DNA of 64,000 bases from an uncultured Collinsella sp. (GTDB taxonomy: Bacteria; Actinomycetota; Coriobacteriia; Coriobacteriales; Coriobacteriaceae), in NCBI GenBank assembly GCA_937950325.1, contig CALFDJ010000038.1:62001-126000 (forward strand), in the 5' to 3' direction. The notes below the pieces were generated by a model. The model was given only the letters and a program-made list of their open reading frames with translations, was not told the origin of the DNA and did no database searches. Each line of letters opens with the position of its first letter. Positions within the stretch are counted from its first letter, which is position 1. Below are positions 1 to 9,347 of the stretch, piece after piece. A program made the position numbers and the translations under genes.

Positions 1-381
1 GCCGACGTGTTCTTCAACATCCTCGACGAGATCCGCATGAGCTATCCCGAGGAGTGGCAGAAGTCCCGCCGTATCCTTAAGGAGCGCGAGGAGCTTATGG
101 CTTCCGCCGCCGCTCAGGCCGATTCCATCATCGCTGACGCTCAGCAGCAGGCCCTCACCATTGCCGGTGAGCAGGAGATCGTCCGCCTTGCGCAGCAGCA
201 GGCCGACGACATCCGCGATCGTGCCCAGCAGTACGAGCGCGAGACGCGTTATGCTGCCGAGGACTACGCAGAGCAGGTCTTTACGCACCTGGAGGAGAAC
301 CTCAAGAGCCTGACCGGCACCGTTACCCGTTGCCGTCAGCAGCTCAACGAGGGTGCCGCCCAGCAGAATGGTCAGTGGTAA
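1..381 (+). CDS. C-terminal part of a coiled-coil protein, 5' truncated by the window edge
   Basis: The frame is open from base 1 and ends at TAA 379-381, so the 5' end lies outside the window. The visible 126 residues are almost wholly helical and rich in Ala, Gln, Glu and Arg, with heptad-like spacing (for example LAQQQADDIRDRAQQYE), which suggests a long coiled coil. No catalytic motif is visible. Proteins of this look, loosely related to ATP synthase subunit B or DivIVA-type proteins, often sit just upstream of DUF177-rpmF in Gram-positive genomes; that is background knowledge, and the exact role is unknown. Its stop overlaps the ATG of the DUF177 gene (TAATG), so the two are probably co-translated. 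Confidence 0.7.
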   Translation, partial: ADVFFNILDEIRMSYPEEWQKSRRILKEREELMASAAAQADSIIADAQQQALTIAGEQEIVRLAQQQADDIRDRAQQYERETRYAAEDYAEQVFTHLEENLKSLTGTVTRCRQQLNEGAAQQNGQW

Positions 382-935
382 TGGCTGAGTTCCCGAGCGT
401 TACCGTCGATCTTTCCGAGCAGCTCGAGTTTCCTGGAGATTCGTATCCGCTGACCGGTAAGGTCGATGTCGCCACCTACACGGTGGGCGAGAAGGAGTAC
501 CAGCTTCAGGACGGCATCGACTACGACGTTGTCTTTACCAATGCCGGTACCGGTGTCTTGCTCACGGGCATGGTTCGCGCGCACGCCACCGGCGAGTGCG
601 ACCGTTGCCTGGAGCCCGCCTCGTTTGATATCGCCGGCGAGATCGAGGAGTTTTATCTCTTTGAGGAGCCCGAGGATCTCGAGGCCTACGAGGACGGCTA
701 TGAGCTTCTGGGTGAGGACCGCATCGTCGATCTGGGTGAGTCCATCAATGACGCGGTCGTTATGGACACGCCGTTTGTGGTGCTCTGCAAGCCCGATTGC
801 CGCGGTCTGTGCCCCACTTGCGGCTGCAATCTCAACGTCGAGCAATGCGATTGCGCCGCCCAGGCAGAGGCAGAATGGGCCGCTGCCACGGAAAATCCAT
901 TTGCAGCATTGAAGAATCTCAAGCTTGATGAGTAA
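381..935 (+). CDS. DUF177/YceD family protein
   Basis: 184 residues starting at the ATG that overlaps the upstream stop by one base. A longer in-frame reading upstream would run inside the preceding gene and lacks a ribosome site. The C-terminal half carries the family cysteine pattern: CDRCL near residue 75, then CKPDC and LCPTCGCNLN, and a final CDC, likely a metal-binding knuckle. YceD/DUF177 proteins are almost always encoded directly before rpmF, as here, and are linked to 23S rRNA or large-subunit maturation. The central part is strongly acidic (EEIEEFYLFEEPEDLEAYED). Family call is firm; molecular function is known only in outline. Confidence 0.9.
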   Translation: MAEFPSVTVDLSEQLEFPGDSYPLTGKVDVATYTVGEKEYQLQDGIDYDVVFTNAGTGVLLTGMVRAHATGECDRCLEPASFDIAGEIEEFYLFEEPEDLEAYEDGYELLGEDRIVDLGESINDAVVMDTPFVVLCKPDCRGLCPTCGCNLNVEQCDCAAQAEAEWAAATENPFAALKNLKLDE

Positions 936-999
936 AACTGTGGTAGTATCGCTACTTGCGCGTAATCGCCACACTGGATAGTTCATAAGGAAGGTCACT

Positions 1000-1179
1000 A
1001 TGCCCGTACCTAAACAAAAGCAGGGTCGTATCCGCACTCACACCCGTCGTTCCGCCAACATGAAGATCTCGGCTGCGGCTCAGTCCACGTGCCCCCGTTG
1101 CGGGGCTGTCAAGCTTCCGCACCACGTGTGCCCCAGCTGCGGTTTCTACAAGGACCGCGAGGTTATCGTTACCGAGTAA
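1000..1179 (+). CDS. rpmF: Large ribosomal subunit protein bL32
   Basis: A 59-residue product beginning MPVPKQKQGRIRTHTRRSAN, the standard bL32 opening, with a zinc-binding CPRCG...CPSCG pair and the terminal DREVIVTE. The start ATG is preceded by AAGGAAGG. bL32 is a component of the 50S subunit. It lies 64 bp after the DUF177 gene and is followed by a hairpin, so it probably ends one transcript while some read-through reaches plsX. Confidence 0.97.
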   Translation: MPVPKQKQGRIRTHTRRSANMKISAAAQSTCPRCGAVKLPHHVCPSCGFYKDREVIVTE

Positions 1180-1223
1180 CGGTATACTCTGGATGCGATG
1201 CCGTTCCAAATGGAACCACAATG

Positions 1224-1249
1224 GCCGGCTCAATGAGTCGGCTATTTTT
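1224..1249 (+). terminator. Hairpin terminator after rpmF
   Basis: GCCGGCTC, a 3-base AAT loop, and GAGTCGGC form an 8-bp stem with one wobble or mismatch, followed by TATTTTTG. It sits between rpmF and plsX. A TATACT box at 1183-1188 could be the -10 of a plsX promoter, but no convincing -35 was found. Confidence 0.65.
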
Positions 1250-1266
1250 GTATAAGGAGCATGTTT

Positions 1267-2286
1267 ATGAGTAACGTTCGCGTTTGTGTAGACGTTGTGG
1301 GCGGAGACGAGAAACCTCAGGTTGTTCTCGATGGTATTGAGGCTGCACTTGCCGCCGATCCCGATATCGAGGTCTTGGCAGCTGGCCCCGCCGAAATCGT
1401 CAATCCCTTTGCAGCTTCCCATGCACGTGTTGAGGCCCTTGAGGCACCTGACGTTATCGCCATGGATGAGGATCCCATTCGCGCCGTGATGACCAAACGC
1501 AAGTCTTCGATCGTGCTGTCGTGCCGCGCCATTAAGAAGGGCAACGCGGATGCGTTCTTCTCCGCCGGCTCCACCGGCGCCATGACCGCCGCTGCCACCG
1601 CCTACGTGACGCCGTTTAGGTATCAGGCCGAAGGCAAAAAGCAGCCGGTGCGCCCCTGTCTGACCAATGCGCTGCCCAATCGCGCCGGCGGTCTGACGGT
1701 GCTGTGCGATATGGGCGCCAACCCCGATGTCGAGGTTGACGATATGGTACGTTTTGCCCAGATGGGTAGCGCCTATGCCCGCGTCGTCCTGGGCATCGAG
1801 CATCCCCGCGTGGGCCTGCTTGCTAACGGCACCGAGGACGAGAAGGGCTCCAACTTTACCAAGGCCTGCTTCCCGGCCATGAAAGCCGCCGTTCCCGGCT
1901 TTGTTGGTAACTGCGAGGGAACGGATATCACCTCAGGTAACTTCGATGTCGTCGTTGCCGATGGCATGTCGGGCAATATTGCGCTCAAGGCCACCGAGGG
2001 CGCTGCCAAGTTTTTGCTGCAGGAGCTCAAGGGTGTCTTTATGTCTTCGCTCGGCACCAAGATTGCCGCGCTACTCATCAAAAAGCAAATGCGCGAGATT
2101 AAGGCCAAGCTCTCTGGCGACGCCAAGGGCGGCGCGATTCTTCTGGGCCTGCGCGGCGTGGTCCTGATCGGCCATGGCGCCACCTCGGTCGAGGCTGTTA
2201 AAAACGGTACGCTCGCGGCGGCCGAAGCCGTGCGCGCCGGGCTGGTCGAGAATGTCGCCAACTCTATGGACGGTATCGTTTTATAA
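1267..2286 (+). CDS. plsX: Phosphate acyltransferase PlsX
   Basis: 339 residues. PlsX makes acyl-phosphate from acyl-ACP, the first step of phosphatidic-acid synthesis in bacteria that use PlsY. The family start is seen as VDVVGGDEKPQVVLDGI, followed by the conserved FFSAGSTGAMTA and LTVLCDMGANPDV segments and the terminal GATSVEAVKNG-type region. ATG 1267 is preferred over ATG 1261 because the AAGGAG at 1254-1259 is 7 bases from the former and only 1 base from the latter. The acyl-carrier gene acpP follows, the usual lipid-synthesis pairing. One departure is that the usual MDAMGGD reads VDVVGGD here. Confidence 0.95.
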   Translation: MSNVRVCVDVVGGDEKPQVVLDGIEAALAADPDIEVLAAGPAEIVNPFAASHARVEALEAPDVIAMDEDPIRAVMTKRKSSIVLSCRAIKKGNADAFFSAGSTGAMTAAATAYVTPFRYQAEGKKQPVRPCLTNALPNRAGGLTVLCDMGANPDVEVDDMVRFAQMGSAYARVVLGIEHPRVGLLANGTEDEKGSNFTKACFPAMKAAVPGFVGNCEGTDITSGNFDVVVADGMSGNIALKATEGAAKFLLQELKGVFMSSLGTKIAALLIKKQMREIKAKLSGDAKGGAILLGLRGVVLIGHGATSVEAVKNGTLAAAEAVRAGLVENVANSMDGIVL

Positions 2287-2343
2287 CAGCGGCGTTATGC
2301 GTCTTGGGGCGCACGTCGTGGGGTAGAATCAGAACCGTGTCTT

Positions 2344-2373
2344 GGTACCGCCCGGGCGGTACCATTCTTTTGG
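2344..2373 (+). terminator. Perfect palindromic hairpin upstream of acpP
   Basis: A 20-bp perfect palindrome at 2344-2363 (GGTACCGCC, CG, GGCGGTACC) is followed by ATTCTTTT. It lies in the 114-bp gap between plsX and acpP. It could be the plsX terminator or an attenuator in an acpP leader. A TAGAAT box at 2324-2329 would place a transcription start just before it. Confidence 0.6.
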
Positions 2374-2400
2374 TATTCATGCACTATGAGAGGAAGCGCT

Positions 2401-2643
2401 ATGGACCGCTCCGAAATCTTCGACAAGATCGCCGAGGTCGCTGCTGACGTTCTGGGCGTCGATGTTGCCGAAATTAGCGATGAGACCACCTTTGACGACC
2501 TCGATGCCAACTCGCTCGAGCGCCTGCAGCTGGTTACGGCTATCGAGGACGAGTTCAACCTCGAGATCGATGACGAGACTCTGCTCTCGCTCAATTCTGT
2601 CGCCGACGCCGTCGACGCGATCGAAAACGCCAGGGAGGCCTAG
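2401..2643 (+). CDS. acpP: Acyl carrier protein
   Basis: An 80-residue acidic protein with the ACP fold signature: TTFDDLDANSLERLQLV, then EDEFNLEIDDE. The serine in NSL is the expected 4'-phosphopantetheine attachment site. The residue before it is Asn, where nearly all ACPs have Asp (DSL), which is unusual. ATG 2401 is chosen because GAGAGGAAG lies 5-12 bases upstream; the in-frame ATG at 2386 lacks such a site. It carries growing acyl chains for fatty-acid synthesis and donates to PlsX. It is followed after 3 bases by rnc. Confidence 0.93.
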   Translation: MDRSEIFDKIAEVAADVLGVDVAEISDETTFDDLDANSLERLQLVTAIEDEFNLEIDDETLLSLNSVADAVDAIENAREA

Positions 2644-2646
2644 GTC

Positions 2647-3372
2647 TTGGCTTTGTCTGAACGACTTACGCGCGCCCAGGAAATCCTGGGTCACGAGTTC
2701 AATAATAAAGTGCTGCTGCGCGCGGCCCTTACGCATCCCTCGGCAGTCGAGGGCCAGCCGGTTTCTGCCAGCTATGAGCGCCTTGAGTTCTTGGGCGATT
2801 CCATTTTGGGCGCCGTGGTCGCACGCTCCCTGTTTGAGTCCTATCCGGAGTTTGACGAGGGCAAGCTCACGCGCCTGAAGGTGTCGCTTGTCTCGGGTGC
2901 CACGCTGTCCGAGGTTTCTCACGAGCTGGGCATCGACGACATCATCATCTTTGGTGCCTCCGAGACCGGTACCGGTGCGCGCGGCCTGCATTCGGCGCTC
3001 GAGAACGTCTACGAGTCGCTCGTGGGCGCACTGTACCTGGATGCCGGCTGGGACGTTGCGGCGGAGTTTATCCATCGTACGCTTAAGCCGCATTTGGCTT
3101 CCGAGCGCGCCGAGCATCCCGCGAACCCCAAGTCGTTTTTGCAGGAGTGCGTGCAAGCCGACGGTCACGAGCCCCCGGCGTATAAGCTCGTTGGCTCCGA
3201 GGGCCCGGCGCATGCGCCCACCTTTACCGCCGTGGTGCTCATCGATGGCATTCGCCAGGGTCGCGGCACCGGTTCCTCTAAGAAGGAAGCCGAGGGAGCC
3301 GCCGCGCTCGAAGCGCTCGACCGCATGGGTTACACCACCAACGGCGTGATTCTGAACAAGAAGCACGTGTAA
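2647..3372 (+). CDS. rnc: Ribonuclease III
   Basis: 241 residues from a TTG start, supported by AGGGAGG at 2632-2638 inside the end of acpP. RNase III cleaves double-stranded RNA in rRNA and mRNA processing. The signature ERLEFLGDSIL at about residues 45-55 carries the catalytic Glu and Asp; a second acidic cluster, ENVYESLVGALYLD, is near residue 120. A C-terminal double-stranded-RNA-binding domain starts at about residue 160 (NPKSFLQE) and ends with the GSSKKEAEGAAALEAL helix. Placement between acpP and smc matches many Gram-positive genomes. Confidence 0.97.
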   Translation: MALSERLTRAQEILGHEFNNKVLLRAALTHPSAVEGQPVSASYERLEFLGDSILGAVVARSLFESYPEFDEGKLTRLKVSLVSGATLSEVSHELGIDDIIIFGASETGTGARGLHSALENVYESLVGALYLDAGWDVAAEFIHRTLKPHLASERAEHPANPKSFLQECVQADGHEPPAYKLVGSEGPAHAPTFTAVVLIDGIRQGRGTGSSKKEAEGAAALEALDRMGYTTNGVILNKKHV

Positions 3373-3382
3373 GCGAGGAACC

Positions 3383-6300
3383 GTGTATCTCAAGTCCCTC
3401 ACGCTCAAAGGGTTCAAGTCGTTTGCCGACCGCGCCCATATGACGTTTGAGCCGGGCCTGACCGTCATCGTCGGTCCCAACGGCTCGGGAAAATCGAACA
3501 TCTCCGACTCAATTCTGTGGGTCCTGGGCGAGCAGAGCGCCAAGCAGCTGCGCGGCCAGGCCATGGAGGACGTCATCTTCTCGGGCTCGTCAGCGCGCAA
3601 GCCGGTGGGTGTCGCCGAGGTCACGCTGGTGCTCGATAACTCGGACCATATGCTGCCCGTCGATTTTGACGAAGTCGCCATCACCCGTCGCATGTATCGC
3701 TCGGGCGAAAGCGAGTACCTCATCAACTCGAGTCCGTGCCGCCTGATGGACATTCAGGACATCCTGCACGATTCGGGCCTGGGCAAGGATACGCATTCCA
3801 TCATCAGCCAGGGCAAGCTCGACGCCATTTTGCAGAGCCGCCCCGAGGAGCGCCGCGCCCTCATCGAGGAGGCCGCCGGCATCTCCAAGCACAAGCGCCG
3901 TAAGGAGCGTGCGCTCAAAAAGATTAAGTCGATGGACGAGCATCTGACGCGTGCCCGCGACATCAATAAGGAAATCGCCCGTCAGCTGCGACCACTGGAG
4001 CGTCAGGTCGATCGCGCGCGCAAGTACAAAGAGCTGTCCTCGCGCGCGAACGAACTTACGCAGATGCTGGCCGTCGACGAGCTTCGTTCGCTGCAGTCGC
4101 AGTGGAACGACCTGGAGAGCCGCTCTAAGGAGGGCGCCGCCGAACTTGAGCTTGCGCAATACCGCCTGGGTGAAAAGGAGCGCGAGCTCGAGAAGCTCCA
4201 AGTTATGCTCGAGGAAAAAGGCCTGTTTGTGGGCGATCTGGGCGAGCAACGCCGCCATATGCAAGATGTGGTCGGTCGCATTAACTCAGACATGCGTCTG
4301 CTCGAGGAAAAGGGCCATAACATGGTGTCGCGCCTGTCCGACATGCGCGGGCAGATTTCGAGCTCCGAGCATCAGCGTCGTCGTGTGGTCGAGGAGCTCG
4401 AGGACGCACGTGCTCAGCTCGAGGAAGTGACCGGCGCGCATATGCAGGTCCAGGAGGACGTTGACGCCGCTGGTCCTGCCGCCGCCGAGCTCCACGAGCG
4501 GCGCGTTGCGCTCGACAATCAGATTTCGCAGCTTACGCGCGAGCAGCGCGATGTGCAGCGCGTTGCCGATAATGCTGCGCTCGAGCTCGCCAAGGTGAAG
4601 GATTCGCTTTCCAATGCCGAGGTCGAGGACAACATGTATGCCTCGCGCCTGGAGCAGATCGATGAACAGCTCGAGGAGGTCACGGCCTCGCTCGAGAGCC
4701 GTCGCGACCGCGCCGAGGAGCTTGAGGGCGCTCTTGAGGAGGCGCGCCAGGCTCAGGTCGATGCGCGTGAGGCCAACGAGGTCGCCCGTGCGGCCCTGAA
4801 GGACTTGCGTAATCGTGAGAGCGAGGCGCGCAACAAGTTATCCGAGGTGCGCTCGGAGCTTGCCAGCCAAAAGAAGCTTGATGCGCGCATGGCCGACAGC
4901 TCGCCGCTCGTGAGCCGTCTGGTGGGTGCGCTGGGCGATGACGTAACGGGTCGCCTGGGCGATGTGCTCGAAGCCCCGCGCGAGCTTGAGGGCCTGGTTG
5001 AGCAATTGCTCGCCGGCGATATCGATGCGCTTCTGTTCGACGATACGTCCGCGCTTGAGCGTGCCGGTCGTGCGGCTCTGGACCAAAAGAAGGCCTCGGG
5101 CGAAGCACTGCTGGTGGCGCGCGACGTGAGCGGCTCTACCGCCGCTGAGGGCGCTGCCGGTGTCCGCCTGGTCGATCGTCTGTCCGTGCGCGCAGGCTAC
5201 GGACCCGTCGTCGAGGCGCTGCTCGGCGGCTATTACGTGGTCGATGACTTGGCTGCCGCGCTGTTGGCGCCGGTCGTTGACGGTGTGACCTATGTGACTC
5301 CCGATGGCGCCCGCGTAAGCTGTGGCGGCCTGGTGCGCGTGGGCCTCGATGCTGGCGAGGCCTCGGGTGCTCTGGAGCGTAAGCGTCGCATTCGCGAGCT
5401 GGAGGGGCTTGAGCCCGATCTGGCTGCCGTGTTTGAGCATGCTTCGGACCAAGTCGTTGAGGCTAACGCGGCAGTTGAGGAAGCGCGTGCCGCTGAGGGC
5501 GATGCCGCCGGCGAGATCGCCCGTCTTGAGGGCGAGCGCCGCTCGCTGCTTTCCGAGATCGGCCGCTTGGAGCAAAGCGCCAACAATGCCGAGGTCGAGC
5601 GCGTGCGCATCTCCAAGCGCCGCGAGCAGGCCTCCGAAGCCGTTCGCGCTGCGCGCCCGCGCGTTGACGAGCTCACCCGTTCGCGTGACGAGGCCCGCGC
5701 GCAGGCAAGCGATCTGGGCTTGCAGATTGCCGAGGCCAACGACGAACTCGACCGCGTTCGCCGTGACGATTCCGAGGCTGCCGGCAAGCTCGCCGACGCC
5801 AAGGTTCGCCTAGCCCAGACGAGCGAACGTCTGCGTTCGCTGAAGGGCCGCGTGCCTGACCTGGAGCATCGTCTTGAGGGCATCGACCGTCGTATTCGCG
5901 GAACACGCCAGGCCTCGCGCTCGCTCGAGCTGCTGCGCCTGCGCGTCGATCCCATGCACGAACGCTATTCTGCCCTGTTGGAACGCGCGTCGGATTGGGC
6001 AGCGCGCCTGCGTGACCAGGCCTCTCTGGAGGAGGCGGACTCCGCTTCGCTCAAGAAAACCATCGAGGATGCCAAGGCGGAGGTTGCCCGCGCTAAGGAG
6101 CGAGTCGATACCGCCTCTGCCACGCAAAACGAGTTCAAGGTCGCGCGTGGCAAGCTCGAGGTGCAGGTCGAGGCTGCCATCAAGGCCATTACCGCCGATG
6201 GCACGACGGTGCTCGAGGAAGCGCTCATGCTTCCGGCGCCCACGGACCGCGATGCCGCCGAGCGCGAACTCAACCAGCTTGTGCGCCAGATCAACAACCT

Positions 6301-6919
6301 TGGTCCCGTTAACCAAGTTGCCATGGAGGAGTACGAGCAGCTCAAGCGCCGTGCCGACTACATCGAGGAGCAGCTGGCCGATCTGGAGAGCGCGCGCAAG
6401 GCGCTCACCAAGATCACGGTGGCCATCGACCGCAAGATGCGGAAGGCCTTCCTGGTGACGTTTGAGAAGGTCGACGCGAACTTCCGCGAGATCTTCGCTA
6501 TGCTCTTCCCGGGTGGCCAGGCTCATCTGGAGATGACCGATCCCGAGCATCCTGCCGAGACGGGTATCGAGGTCGTGGCGCAGCCGCGCGGCAAGCGCAT
6601 CACCAAGATGATGCTCATGTCGGGCGGTGAGAAGAGCCTGACGGCGCTCGCCCTCCTCTTTGCTGTGTACCGCACGCGCACGGTGCCGTTCTATGTGCTG
6701 GACGAGGTCGAGGCCGCACTCGATGACGCCAACCTGTCCAAGCTCATCGGCGCGCTCGATGTGTTGCGTTCCGATACGCAGCTCTTGGTCATTTCGCATC
6801 AGCGCCGTACTATGGAGGACGCTGACGTCCTCTATGGCGTCTCGATGCAAGCCGACGGCGTCAGTCGCGTCGTCTCGCAAAAACTCGATCGCGAAACCGG
6901 AAAGGTCGTGAATGCATAA
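3383..6919 (+). CDS. smc: Chromosome segregation ATPase SMC
   Basis: 1178 residues from GTG 3383 with GAGGA 4-8 bases upstream. SMC dimers work with ScpA and ScpB to condense and align chromosome arms. N-terminal Walker A GPNGSGKSN is at residues 31-39. Long coiled coils flank a hinge domain at about residues 500-660 (begins SPLVSRLVGALGDDVTG). The C-terminal ATPase half has the signature LMSGGEKSLTALAL near 1077 and Walker B FYVLDEVEAALDD near 1105. Full family length, no interruption. Its stop overlaps the ATG of ftsY by one base. Confidence 0.98.
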   Translation: MYLKSLTLKGFKSFADRAHMTFEPGLTVIVGPNGSGKSNISDSILWVLGEQSAKQLRGQAMEDVIFSGSSARKPVGVAEVTLVLDNSDHMLPVDFDEVAITRRMYRSGESEYLINSSPCRLMDIQDILHDSGLGKDTHSIISQGKLDAILQSRPEERRALIEEAAGISKHKRRKERALKKIKSMDEHLTRARDINKEIARQLRPLERQVDRARKYKELSSRANELTQMLAVDELRSLQSQWNDLESRSKEGAAELELAQYRLGEKERELEKLQVMLEEKGLFVGDLGEQRRHMQDVVGRINSDMRLLEEKGHNMVSRLSDMRGQISSSEHQRRRVVEELEDARAQLEEVTGAHMQVQEDVDAAGPAAAELHERRVALDNQISQLTREQRDVQRVADNAALELAKVKDSLSNAEVEDNMYASRLEQIDEQLEEVTASLESRRDRAEELEGALEEARQAQVDAREANEVARAALKDLRNRESEARNKLSEVRSELASQKKLDARMADSSPLVSRLVGALGDDVTGRLGDVLEAPRELEGLVEQLLAGDIDALLFDDTSALERAGRAALDQKKASGEALLVARDVSGSTAAEGAAGVRLVDRLSVRAGYGPVVEALLGGYYVVDDLAAALLAPVVDGVTYVTPDGARVSCGGLVRVGLDAGEASGALERKRRIRELEGLEPDLAAVFEHASDQVVEANAAVEEARAAEGDAAGEIARLEGERRSLLSEIGRLEQSANNAEVERVRISKRREQASEAVRAARPRVDELTRSRDEARAQASDLGLQIAEANDELDRVRRDDSEAAGKLADAKVRLAQTSERLRSLKGRVPDLEHRLEGIDRRIRGTRQASRSLELLRLRVDPMHERYSALLERASDWAARLRDQASLEEADSASLKKTIEDAKAEVARAKERVDTASATQNEFKVARGKLEVQVEAAIKAITADGTTVLEEALMLPAPTDRDAAERELNQLVRQINNLGPVNQVAMEEYEQLKRRADYIEEQLADLESARKALTKITVAIDRKMRKAFLVTFEKVDANFREIFAMLFPGGQAHLEMTDPEHPAETGIEVVAQPRGKRITKMMLMSGGEKSLTALALLFAVYRTRTVPFYVLDEVEAALDDANLSKLIGALDVLRSDTQLLVISHQRRTMEDADVLYGVSMQADGVSRVVSQKLDRETGKVVNA

Positions 6920-7836
6920 TGGGATTCTTTGACGCTCTCTCGCGCGGACTTGAGCGCAGCCGCGAGGCCCTCAACGAGGTCTTTTACTTTGGCGGCGAGG
7001 TCGACGAGGATTTTTGGGAGGACTTGGAGGACACCCTCGTTATGGGTGACATGGGTGCCGAGGTCGCCATTCAGGTCTCCGATGACCTACGCGATGCCGC
7101 GGCCAAGAAGAACCTCAAGACCGCTCCGCAGCTTCGTCGTACCCTGGCCGAGCAGCTCGAGCAGCACTTTGTGCCCATCGAGCGCGATCCGTTTTCCGAT
7201 ACGCCGAGCTGCGTGCTGTTTGTGGGCATTAACGGTGCCGGCAAGACCACGACGGTCGGTAAGATTGCGAGCGCCATGGCCGCCCGCGGCAAGAACGTCG
7301 TGATCGGTTCGGCCGATACCTTCCGTGCTGCCGCTATCGAGCAGCTCGATGTGTGGGGCCAGCGCGCTGGCGTCCCCGTCATCAAGCGCGACCGCGGCTC
7401 CGACCCGGCAAGTGTTTGCTACGACGTGCTCGACGAGGCCGACAAGCGCGGCAGCGACCTGGTGCTTATCGATACCGCCGGCCGTCTGCACACGAGCCCT
7501 GAGCTCATGCGCGAGCTTGCCAAGGTGGTCAATGTGACCCGTAAGCGCGCCGCCAATATGGCCGCCGGTCCCATGCCGGTTTCGGTCGTGCTTGTGATCG
7601 ACGCCGCGACGGGCCAAAACGGTCTGAACCAGGCGCTCGAGTTTAACGAGGCGCTGGGCCTGGACGGTATTATCATGACAAAGCTCGACGGCACGGCTAA
7701 GGGCGGTATCGCCATGGCCGTGGCCGAGAAGCTCAAGCTCCCGATCCTGCGCATCGGCGTGGGCGAGCAGGTCGATGACCTGCAGGAGTTCAATGCCAAA
7801 GATTTCTGCCGCGCCCTGGTGGGCGAGTCCAATTAA
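6919..7836 (+). CDS. ftsY: Signal recognition particle receptor FtsY
   Basis: 305 residues with no long acidic A domain; a short N-terminus (MGFFDALSRGLERS) leads straight into the N domain, as in many Gram-positives. The GTPase G domain shows GINGAGKTTT at about 103, the DTFRAAAIEQL box, DTAGRLHT and TKLDGTAKGG. FtsY docks ribosome-SRP complexes at the membrane. It overlaps smc by one base and is followed by ffh, so receptor and SRP protein are made from one transcript. Confidence 0.97.
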   Translation: MGFFDALSRGLERSREALNEVFYFGGEVDEDFWEDLEDTLVMGDMGAEVAIQVSDDLRDAAAKKNLKTAPQLRRTLAEQLEQHFVPIERDPFSDTPSCVLFVGINGAGKTTTVGKIASAMAARGKNVVIGSADTFRAAAIEQLDVWGQRAGVPVIKRDRGSDPASVCYDVLDEADKRGSDLVLIDTAGRLHTSPELMRELAKVVNVTRKRAANMAAGPMPVSVVLVIDAATGQNGLNQALEFNEALGLDGIIMTKLDGTAKGGIAMAVAEKLKLPILRIGVGEQVDDLQEFNAKDFCRALVGESN

Positions 7837-7846
7837 GGAGTGACTA

Positions 7847-9322
7847 GTGTTTGATTCTCTGAGCGATCGCCTCAACGACACATTTGACCGCCTGCGCGGC
7901 AAGGGTAAGCTGACCGAGGCCGATATTACCTCTGCCATGCGCGACATTCGCATGGCGTTGCTCGAGGCCGACGTCAACTTTAAGGTCGTTAAGGAGTTCG
8001 TCGCCAAGACCAAGGAACGCTGCATGACCGCAGAGGTCATGGAGTCGTTGTCGCCGGCGCAAAACGTCGTCAAGATCGTGCTCGACGAGCTCACCGAGAT
8101 GCTCGGTTCCACCGAGAGCAAGCTCGTCTTTAGCAACCGCATTCCCAACGTCATCATGCTCGTGGGCCTGCAGGGCTCCGGTAAGACCACGGCGGCCGTA
8201 AAGCTGGCCTACCTCCTCAAGAAGCAGGGCCGCTCGCCGTTGCTCGCCGCGTGCGACGTCTACCGTCCCGCCGCTGCCGACCAGCTGGCCACGCTCGGTG
8301 GAGAGATCGGCGTGCCGGTCTTCCGCGGTGACGGCGAGCATCCGGTCGACATCGCCAAGGGCGCCATCCAGGAGGCCGTCGACCACCTGCGTGACGTGGT
8401 CATCGTCGATACCGCCGGTCGCCTTCAGATCGACGAGCAGATGATGCAGGAGGCCGTGGACATCAAGAAGGCCGTCAAGCCCGATCAGGTGCTGATGGTC
8501 GTCGATGCCATGACCGGCCAGGATATCGTCAACGTCGTCTCGACCTTTGCCGAGCGCACCGACTTTGACGGAGTGATCATCTCCAAGCTCGACGGCGATG
8601 CCCGTGGCGGCGGCGCGCTTTCCGTGCGCCAGGTGACCGGCAAGCCCATCAAGTTCGTGAGCATGGGCGAGAAGCCCGATTCGCTGGAGCCGTTCTATCC
8701 CGATCGTATGGCCAAGCGCATTCTGGGCATGGGCGATGTTGTCGGCATCATTGAGAAGGCCCAGGAGGCAGCCGACGCCGAGCAGCTCGAGGCTGCCGAG
8801 CGCATGCTGCGCGAGGGCTTCACCATGAACGACATGCTCGACCAGATGAAGGCCGTCAAGAAGATGGGCGGCATGAAGGGCATTCTGGGCATGCTCCCCG
8901 GTGGTCAGCGCGCGCTCAACCAGATGGGCGGCAACCTGGACGAGGGCATCTTTGACAAGAACGAGGCCATCATCATGTCGATGACCAAGGAGGAGCGCCT
9001 GCGTCCCTCTATCATCAACGGCCAGCGTCGCGCGCGTATCGCCAAGGGCGCCGGCGTGACCCCCACCGAGGTCAATAGCCTTATGAAGCAGTGGGGCGAG
9101 ATGAACAAGATGATGGGCCGCATGCGCACGATGGCCAATCAGGCGCAGGCCGGCGGCAAGAAGGGCAAAAAGGGCAAGAAGGGCAAAAAGATGCGCATGC
9201 CCAATATCCCCGGTCTGGACGCTATGGGTCTGGGCGGCATGGGTGGCCTGGGTACGGGCGGTCCTAAGTCCGATATGGAGCTGCTGCGCCAGATGGAAGC
9301 ACAGATGCGTAATAAGAAATAG
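7847..9322 (+). CDS. ffh: Signal recognition particle protein Ffh (SRP54)
   Basis: 491 residues from GTG 7847 with AAGGAG overlapping the ftsY stop. The NG domain has GLQGSGKTT at 107-115, DVYRPAAADQL, DTAGRLQ and SKLDGDARGGGAL. The methionine-rich M domain from about residue 300 (GMLPGGQRALNQMGG, SMTKEERLRP, MMKQWGEMNKMMG) binds SRP RNA and signal peptides. The tail is a lysine/glycine run (KKGKKGKKGKK) and a glycine-methionine segment, typical for the family. The usual partner rpsP does not follow; a terminator does. Confidence 0.97.
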   Translation: MFDSLSDRLNDTFDRLRGKGKLTEADITSAMRDIRMALLEADVNFKVVKEFVAKTKERCMTAEVMESLSPAQNVVKIVLDELTEMLGSTESKLVFSNRIPNVIMLVGLQGSGKTTAAVKLAYLLKKQGRSPLLAACDVYRPAAADQLATLGGEIGVPVFRGDGEHPVDIAKGAIQEAVDHLRDVVIVDTAGRLQIDEQMMQEAVDIKKAVKPDQVLMVVDAMTGQDIVNVVSTFAERTDFDGVIISKLDGDARGGGALSVRQVTGKPIKFVSMGEKPDSLEPFYPDRMAKRILGMGDVVGIIEKAQEAADAEQLEAAERMLREGFTMNDMLDQMKAVKKMGGMKGILGMLPGGQRALNQMGGNLDEGIFDKNEAIIMSMTKEERLRPSIINGQRRARIAKGAGVTPTEVNSLMKQWGEMNKMMGRMRTMANQAQAGGKKGKKGKKGKKMRMPNIPGLDAMGLGGMGGLGTGGPKSDMELLRQMEAQMRNKK

Positions 9323-9347
9323 AGCTCTAATTCCAGTTTGATATGGC

